A stretch of 8,832 bases of DNA from Synechococcus sp. UW140 (GTDB taxonomy: Bacteria; Cyanobacteriota; Cyanobacteriia; PCC-6307; Cyanobiaceae): NCBI GenBank assembly GCA_945878795.1, contig CAMDWF010000077.1:1-8832 (forward strand), in the 5' to 3' direction. Under the pieces are notes generated by a model that did no database searches, was not told the DNA's origin, and saw only the letters and a list, made by a program, of their open reading frames with translations. This document shows positions 4,559 to 8,832 of the stretch, piece by piece. The first letter of the stretch is position 1, and each line of letters opens with the position of its first letter. The position numbers were made by a program, and so were the translations under genes.

Positions 4559-5362
4559 TCAAGGCGAGGGATCCGTCCCAGGGGTGGCCGGCCAGTTCAG
4601 ACCCGGATAGCTGGGGGCCTCGGTGCCACAAAGGCGATCCCAGAATGTGAAATACAAGCCAAAATGCAGGGACTGGCGTTGATGGTGCAGACCGTGATGG
4701 GCTGGACCGATCAGCCAACGGCCCAGCCAGTGATGCGGAAATGTGGCAGGCAAGCGTTCAAGTCCGAGGTGATTGACCACGGCCCAGATGCTCATGGTGG
4801 TGAGTACAGCCAGTAGGGTGATGTAATGCAGCGGTATGAACAACACAATCGCGATCAGAAAAAGTCCCTGGGTCGCGGCTTCAATGGGATCAAAGGCGAA
4901 GGACGTCCAAGGGGTGGGTTGCTTGGAACGATGGTGGCCAAGATGGCACCAACGATAAAAGAGGGGCAGGTGAAACAGGCGATGGCTAACGTAGAAACAG
5001 GCATCTTGAAGCAACAGCACCAGGACGTAGCTAAAGCCCAGGTACCAAAGGCCATAGCGAGCCGGATCTGCATAAAGAAGGGTGCCTCCGGCCCCATGCC
5101 ACTGCAGGATCAGCGCCGTCGTCAGGGCGAAGATCACCGCTGAACCCACCGATAGGGCCAAGTCATGGCCGAATCCTTGCTGCCGTTGCCCCCCCGTTGG
5201 GGCAGCCACCAGATTGAGCAACCAGCCGCTGATCCCTGCCACCATGAAATAGCGGACCAGAATGATCGCAAAAGCAAGGCAGGTGTCTGTCCAGAACGGA
5301 CCACCAGCGACGCTGCCAATGTCCAGGCTGACCAATGCAGGAGGCAACAAAAAGGAACCCAA
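4559..5362 (-). CDS. Sterol desaturase / fatty acid hydroxylase family membrane protein
   Basis: This 267-residue membrane di-iron enzyme candidate has the histidine boxes that bind the metal pair: HRLFH (127-131), HLGHH (140-144) and HGLHH (223-227), with an extra NHLG at 197-200. Hydrophobic segments lie at about 28-52, 70-88, 105-122, 163-186 and 186-197. The family hydroxylates or desaturates lipid, sterol or carotenoid substrates with oxygen in the membrane. The substrate here cannot be read from the sequence, and it need not be a sterol. The start is uncertain: there is no ATG near the front, and TTG at 5362 gives a length typical of the family. The frame stays open to a TAG about 50 bases further upstream without a better start. 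The upstream 80-aa gene on the same strand ends 74 bases away, so they may be co-transcribed. The stop falls in the loop of an imperfect C/G hairpin (4549-4570). Confidence 0.88.
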   Translation of the reverse strand: MGSFLLPPALVSLDIGSVAGGPFWTDTCLAFAIILVRYFMVAGISGWLLNLVAAPTGGQRQQGFGHDLALSVGSAVIFALTTALILQWHGAGGTLLYADPARYGLWYLGFSYVLVLLLQDACFYVSHRLFHLPLFYRWCHLGHHRSKQPTPWTSFAFDPIEAATQGLFLIAIVLFIPLHYITLLAVLTTMSIWAVVNHLGLERLPATFPHHWLGRWLIGPAHHGLHHQRQSLHFGLYFTFWDRLCGTEAPSYPGLNWPATPGTDPSP

Positions 5363-5436
5363 AGCAGAGATGTTCCGATAAGGATAGAACCATTGCCGCA
5401 GCTTGTCGCTCTAGTCAGCCATCGGTTTTGCTGACC

Positions 5437-5679
5437 TCAGGAATGGAACAACAGCACCAAACCGGATTCGATCTGATGAAATTCCCTTTCTTCGCGACTC
5501 AAATCCAATCCCACCTCCAATCCCTCCTTCAGAGCCATCTCATAGGGGGGTGAGGGCGGGGCCTCCTTGTCGCTCCACAGGGCGGCGATCCCCACCGAGG
5601 TGGCGTGCCAGCGGAACCGGGCCGTGGACCCAATCGAGGGTTCCTTCAACGCATCTTCGAGGAGCTCTCGGATCGCCAT
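5437..5679 (-). CDS. Small protein of unknown function, 80 aa
   Basis: This acidic soluble protein starts MAIRELLEDALKEPSIGS, continues ARFRWHATSVGIAALWSDKE, APPSPPYEMALKEGLEVGLD and ends LSREEREFHQIESGLVLLFHS. It looks like a real small domain with a helical front and a glutamate-rich second half. I recognise no family or catalytic motif. The ATG at 5679 has no strong Shine-Dalgarno; AGAGGG lies about 17 bases upstream, which is too far. It is divergent from the glycosyltransferase gene, with only 83 bases between the two starts, so the promoters must be close together. It precedes the desaturase-family gene on the same strand, and the pair could form a short operon. A shadow reading of this stretch on plus belongs to an upstream extension of the glycosyltransferase frame, which I reject. 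Confidence 0.65.
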   Translation of the reverse strand: MAIRELLEDALKEPSIGSTARFRWHATSVGIAALWSDKEAPPSPPYEMALKEGLEVGLDLSREEREFHQIESGLVLLFHS

Positions 5680-5762
5680 GCCGTTTTGGCTATTGCCCTC
5701 TCGATCGTGCCCCTAGCTTCGGCAGGGTCGGTCCCCAATGCAATCAGCTGAGAGTTTTCGTG

Positions 5763-7016
5763 ATGGAAAGCCTGGCCCCTGTGATTGACCCCATGCCCCT
5801 GCCAGGCCCTGTCGCCCTCGTCCACGAATGGTTCAGCCCCCGTTCCCACGGGGGAGCCGAGCTGGTGGTGGAGCAAATGGACAAATTTCTCGCGGCGGCA
5901 GGCCAACGGCCTGATCTTTTCGCCCTGGTGGCAGGGGCGAGCCACTCCTTGGACCCTTGGCTGGCGGGAAGGGCGATCCGAACCAGTTTTGTCCAGCGTT
6001 TGCCCTGGGGGGCCAGCCATGTCCAGCAATATCTGCCCCTGCTGCCGCTGGCGATCGAGCAATTCGATCTCAGCGGCTACCCCTTGGTGCTCAGCAGCAG
6101 CCATCTGGTGGCCAAAGGGGTGCTGACGGGTCCAGACCAGTTGCATGTCAGCTACGTGCACACACCGGTTCGCTACGCCTGGGATCAGATGGGGGCCTAC
6201 CTGCGCCATTCCACCTTGGCCCGTGGCCCCCTGGGCCCCCTGGTGAGATGGCAGCTCCATTGGCTGCGCCAATGGGACGTGGCCAGCGCCGGCCGCCCCG
6301 ATGTGTTGGTGGCCAATTCCCGTTTCACCGCCAGTCGCATCCGCCGTTACTGGGGCCGTGAGGCCCAGGTTCTGCATCCGCCAGTCGCGGTGCAACGCTT
6401 CCGCTGGGACCAAGGCCGGGACGACGTGTACCTGAGCCTCTGTCGGCTCGTGCCCAACAAGCGGGTCGATGTGGTGGTGGAAGCCTTCAATCGCACCGGC
6501 CTGCCTTTGGTGGTCATCGGCGATGGCCCCGAAAGGCGACGACTCCAGGCAATGGCAGGTCCCCAAATCCGCTTCCTGGGGCTCTGTAGCCAGGCCGAGG
6601 CCAATCACTGGCTGGAGCGCTGCCGCGCCTACGTCTATGCCGGTCTGGAGGATTTCGGCATCGCGCCCGTCGAGGCGATGGCCGCCGGGGCTCCGGTGAT
6701 CGCCTATGGCGCTGGGGGGCTGTGCGACAGCGTGCGCTGCCTCGATCGGGGGGACAGCCGGCCCACCGGAATGCTGTTTCCCGAACAGACCCCCACCAGC
6801 CTGACGGCGGCCCTGGAGCATTTTCACCACGGCCAGCTCTGGCGGCAACTACCGGCCAGCGGCCAGCGTGAATGGGCTGAGGGTTTTGCGCCGGAGCGCT
6901 TCCGCGCCCGCTTCCAGGCGCTGCTGTTGCACCGCTGGGCCCAACATCGCCACCGCCTGGACTCTGGCCGCTCAGCCTCCGTTCTCGCCCCCGACCTCCC
7001 TGTGCCTCTGGCCTGA
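5763..7016 (+). CDS. GT4-family glycosyltransferase, WbaZ-like
   Basis: The protein has 417 residues with the two Rossmann-like halves of a GT-B enzyme. The N-terminal acceptor half begins VALVHEWFSPRSHGGAELVVE, the glycine loop typical of GT4 enzymes. HTPVRYAWD at 133-141 is characteristic of the WbaZ-like mannosyltransferase branch, and VLVANSRFTASRIRRYWGRE marks the hinge. The C-terminal half has LSLCRLVPNKRVDVVVEAF, VVIGDGPERRRL, and the donor-binding E-x7-E signature (E296, E304, in GLEDFGIAPVEAMAAG). It probably transfers a hexose, plausibly mannose, from a nucleotide sugar to a lipid-linked glycan at the cytoplasmic face. ATG 5763 has GAGAG eight bases upstream; GTG 5760 is an alternative. 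The frame is open back to 5550, but that part is arginine/proline-rich shadow coding over the divergent gene. The sugar-phosphate transferase follows 65 bases later on the same strand, consistent with one surface-polysaccharide unit. Confidence 0.93.
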   Translation: MESLAPVIDPMPLPGPVALVHEWFSPRSHGGAELVVEQMDKFLAAAGQRPDLFALVAGASHSLDPWLAGRAIRTSFVQRLPWGASHVQQYLPLLPLAIEQFDLSGYPLVLSSSHLVAKGVLTGPDQLHVSYVHTPVRYAWDQMGAYLRHSTLARGPLGPLVRWQLHWLRQWDVASAGRPDVLVANSRFTASRIRRYWGREAQVLHPPVAVQRFRWDQGRDDVYLSLCRLVPNKRVDVVVEAFNRTGLPLVVIGDGPERRRLQAMAGPQIRFLGLCSQAEANHWLERCRAYVYAGLEDFGIAPVEAMAAGAPVIAYGAGGLCDSVRCLDRGDSRPTGMLFPEQTPTSLTAALEHFHHGQLWRQLPASGQREWAEGFAPERFRARFQALLLHRWAQHRHRLDSGRSASVLAPDLPVPLA

Positions 7017-7081
7017 GTGACCCTGGCGACTGGAGTCTCTTCGCGACTGATCCTTAGATTCGTTTAATCATGGCTGGCTAA

Positions 7082-7897
7082 ATGGTTGTCTCGCCCAGAT
7101 CTTCGGAGTTTCGATCCGGTCGATCCGTGGAGGTTCAATCTTTTGCTGGCCTTGTGGCTCCATTCGCTGCCGCTGTATTCCCTTTTGATGCCAGCGGCCC
7201 CCTCGCTTCTGGAGAGTCTGGCCTGGACGAGCCGGGCTTGACGCTCAAGGTTCAAGAGCTGATCGAGCGCCAACCCCGCCATTCCAGGGTGCTGAAACGC
7301 ACCGGCGACATCGTGTTCTCCCTGGCCATGCTCAGCCTGGGATCTCCCTTGTTGGTGCTGCTGGTGCTGCTGGTGAAAATCACCTCCAAGGGTCCCGTTT
7401 TTTATGTTCAGCAGCGGGTTGGCCGCGGCTACGGACAGTTTGGCTGTATCAAATTTCGCACGATGCGCCGCGATGCCGACCGCATCCTTTCTGCCCTGCT
7501 GGCGGCTTCGCCCGATCTGCAGGAAGAATTTCGCAATGATTTCAAGCTGCGTAACGATCCCCGTATAACTCGCCTGGGCCGTTTTTTGCGTCGATCCAGT
7601 CTCGATGAACTGCCCCAATTTGTGAATGTGCTTCGCGGTGAGATGAGTGTCGTTGGCCCCCGCCCGATCGTCTCACAAGAATTACCCCGCTATGGCAAGC
7701 GCATGGAAGAGGTGCTGGCTGTGCGGCCAGGATTAACAGGGCTCTGGCAGGTCTCAGGTCGTAACAACCTGAGTTATCGCAAACGCGTCCAACTCGATCT
7801 CCGTTACGCCCGCCATCGCAGCTTGAAGATGGACCTGCGCATTCTGTTGCGCACGATTCGAGTGGTTCTCGACCCCCGCGACCGCGGCGCCTACTGA
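7082..7897 (+). CDS. Undecaprenyl-phosphate sugar phosphotransferase (bacterial sugar transferase)
   Basis: This 271-residue monotopic phosphoglycosyl transferase moves a sugar-1-phosphate from a UDP-sugar to undecaprenyl phosphate, the first committed step of capsule, exopolysaccharide or O-antigen synthesis. An N-terminal stretch of about 65 residues is poorly ordered and unrecognised. Next is KRTGDIVFSLAMLSL, entering the re-entrant membrane helix (about 76-100), then KGPVFYVQQRVG, IKFRTMR (123-129), SSLDELPQF with the catalytic Asp-Glu (D175, E176), NVLRGEMSVVGPRP (182-195) and RPGLTGLWQVSGRN (215-228). LRYARHRSLKMDLRILLRT closes the protein. It is the short form, without the four N-terminal membrane helices of WbaP/WcaJ. 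The sugar (Glc, Gal or a GlcNAc-type) cannot be told from the sequence. The ATG at 7082 has no clear Shine-Dalgarno. It converges on cobD with only 12 bases between the stops. Confidence 0.95.
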   Translation: MVVSPRSSEFRSGRSVEVQSFAGLVAPFAAAVFPFDASGPLASGESGLDEPGLTLKVQELIERQPRHSRVLKRTGDIVFSLAMLSLGSPLLVLLVLLVKITSKGPVFYVQQRVGRGYGQFGCIKFRTMRRDADRILSALLAASPDLQEEFRNDFKLRNDPRITRLGRFLRRSSLDELPQFVNVLRGEMSVVGPRPIVSQELPRYGKRMEEVLAVRPGLTGLWQVSGRNNLSYRKRVQLDLRYARHRSLKMDLRILLRTIRVVLDPRDRGAY

Positions 7898-7909
7898 AGG
7901 CTGACCGCC

Positions 7910-8832
7910 CTAAGGGCCTGACCACCGGACTTCTTGCAGCAGCCCGAGTCCCGCCAACCCAAGGGGGGCAAGCCCGGGGGCTGTGAGCCCCACGGCGGCC
8001 AGCACCAGCCAAAGCAATTCCAACTTCAGGGTCAGGTTCAAGATGCGCTCGACGGCGGCTGGGTCCGGCGGGGGAGAAAAGCCAGCCAGCACCGGTTTGG
8101 CCTTGGGGCCGTCTGCATAGCGGTTGACGCCACCCAGGCGCACCTGGGCCGCCATCGCATAGGCCGCCTGGGAAACCCCCGCGTTAGGGGAAGGATCTGC
8201 CGCCCCTTCCCTCAAGGCGGCGCCAAACCACTGCATTAACCGATCTGGCCGACCTGCGGCCAGGGGCAAGGTGAGGGCCACCAGCCGGGCGGGCCCCCAG
8301 GTGAGTCCATCATCGAGCCGGGCTCCCGCCGTACCCAGCCAGCGCAGGCGACCAATTTTGTATCCCAGCATCGAATCAAGGGTGCTGGCCGCTTTGAAAG
8401 TCCAGGCGAGGGCCAGGGGGCCCGGCCATGGGGTTGGTGTCGCCTGGGGCCAGCCCACCAAGGCCGCGCCCACGATCATCCAGAACAGGGGCGCAAAAAG
8501 GCCATCGACGGCATTTTCACTGGCGGTTTCGGCTGCGGCCCGCAGAATTTCGCCGCCATCGAGGTCCTGGACCTGGCGCCCTACGATCCAGGCCAGTTTT
8601 GACCGTGCTTTGCCCAGGTCGGGCAGGGCCCGCAGGACCCCGCGAACGGCCTGCTCCAGGCTGCGGCCAGCCAGGGCACTGGCCATGCCGATCAGCAGCA
8701 GGGGCAGACCCACCAGGGGCCAGCGACCGGCCAGCCGCTCCAGGCTCCAGCCCGCCAGGGCGCTGCCCAACACCAGCACCAGGGTGATCACCAGTCCCAT
8801 CAGCCGCAGCCGGGCCGGCTGATCGCCAGCCC
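7910..8832 (-). CDS. cobD: Adenosylcobinamide-phosphate synthase CbiB/CobD (N-terminus cut by window edge)
   Basis: This integral membrane enzyme joins adenosylcobyric acid to an aminopropanol-type linker to form adenosylcobinamide (phosphate), before nucleotide-loop assembly of cobalamin or pseudocobalamin. Visible family motifs are VGRQVQDLDGGEILRAAAE, TASENAVDGLFAPLFW, FKAASTLDSMLGYK, GARLDDGLTWGPARL and SPNAGVSQAAYAMAAQ, followed by VRLGGVNRYADG. Hydrophobic segments lie at the start, in the middle (MIVGAALVGW, LVALTLPLAAG) and at the C-terminus (LELLWLVLAAVGLTAPGLAP). Counting from the ATG at 8800 gives 296 residues, but the frame is open to the edge, and AGDQPARLRLMG aligns with the conserved GDPxxxxHPVxxMG segment. 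That ATG is therefore internal and the gene starts beyond the window. The corresponding HP is not seen in this copy. GRQVQDL replaces the more common GRDTxxL. No other cobalamin gene or B12 riboswitch is present here. Confidence 0.95.
   Translation of the reverse strand, partial: AGDQPARLRLMGLVITLVLVLGSALAGWSLERLAGRWPLVGLPLLLIGMASALAGRSLEQAVRGVLRALPDLGKARSKLAWIVGRQVQDLDGGEILRAAAETASENAVDGLFAPLFWMIVGAALVGWPQATPTPWPGPLALAWTFKAASTLDSMLGYKIGRLRWLGTAGARLDDGLTWGPARLVALTLPLAAGRPDRLMQWFGAALREGAADPSPNAGVSQAAYAMAAQVRLGGVNRYADGPKAKPVLAGFSPPPDPAAVERILNLTLKLELLWLVLAAVGLTAPGLAPLGLAGLGLLQEVRWSGP

Noticed and set aside
4549..4570. C/G hairpin between the convergent Nif11 and desaturase genes as a terminator
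   Set aside because: The 8-bp stem has a mismatch and no U-tract follows on either strand; it overlaps the desaturase stop codon.
4486..4612. Open alternative frame after the Nif11 stop that contains GVAG, suggestive of a RiPP cleavage site
   Set aside because: It needs a frameshift from the Nif11 frame, runs antisense over the desaturase 3' end, and has no Cys/Ser/Thr-rich core. Chance is the better explanation.
5550..5762. N-terminal extension of the glycosyltransferase frame
   Set aside because: The extension is Arg/Pro/Ser-rich, overlaps the divergent 80-aa gene, and precedes a better start (ATG 5763 with GAGAG) placed directly before the canonical N-terminal strand.
5646..6848. 400-codon open frame on minus, antisense to the glycosyltransferase
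   Set aside because: It mirrors the GT4 gene in high-GC DNA, with a His/Gln/Gly/Ala-rich translation and no domain. The plus strand encodes a textbook GT4 enzyme.
7898..7917. GCCCTAAGGGC at the convergent stop codons as a bidirectional terminator
   Set aside because: The stem is only 4 bp with a 3-base loop and no U-tract on either side.
1..8832. tRNA, rRNA, tmRNA, CRISPR array, IS element, HIP1 octamers or B12 riboswitch
   Set aside because: On reading both strands I saw no T-loop/anticodon arrangement, no spaced repeat array, no transposase, no GCGATCGC copies and no B12-box. A covariance-model scan would be the decisive test for RNAs.

Overview
The window looks like chromosome from a high-GC unicellular picocyanobacterium of the Synechococcus/Cyanobium lineage. 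The evidence is a cyanobacterial-style UvrC, a short RRM protein with a glycine-only tail (the cyanobacterial Rbp type), a small Nif11-domain protein, several tiny lineage-type proteins of unknown function, and a corrinoid-pathway CbiB/CobD. The assignment comes from protein character and base composition only; no marker such as rRNA is present. I found no tRNA, rRNA, insertion sequence, phage gene or CRISPR array.

Layout. Positions 1-2759 (+) hold a tight three-gene unit: the 3' part of a flavin-reductase-domain gene, uvrC, and a small secreted or membrane-anchored protein. Each junction is a 4-base start/stop overlap (GTGA at 361, TTGA at 2400), so the three are probably co-translated. A 187-base GC-rich gap with inverted repeats and two possible micro-ORFs follows. 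Next comes an 82-aa protein (+), facing a 70-aa protein (-). A 338-base gap without a convincing gene (3481-3818) contains three strong hairpins. Two of these look like terminators for the minus strand, and a near-perfect 34-base palindrome lies between them. Beyond it is the RRM gene (3819-4157, -).

Positions 4158-5762 hold a 54-aa Nif11 protein (+), a membrane fatty-acid-hydroxylase/sterol-desaturase family protein (-) and an 80-aa unknown (-). The last one starts divergently from a two-gene surface-glycan block on the + strand: a WbaZ-like GT4 glycosyltransferase (5763-7016) and a monotopic sugar-phosphate transferase (7082-7897). These two fit capsule, exopolysaccharide or O-antigen synthesis, with the transferase loading the first sugar on undecaprenyl phosphate and the GT4 enzyme extending the chain. 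CbiB/CobD (cobalamin or pseudocobalamin synthesis) converges on this block from the minus strand and runs off the right edge.

Most of the window is ordinary housekeeping and envelope biosynthesis. The parts most worth a second look are the coreless Nif11 mini-protein, the hairpin-rich gap downstream of the RRM gene (possible sRNA), and the structured gap at 2760-2946. I did not find a clearly new multi-gene system.
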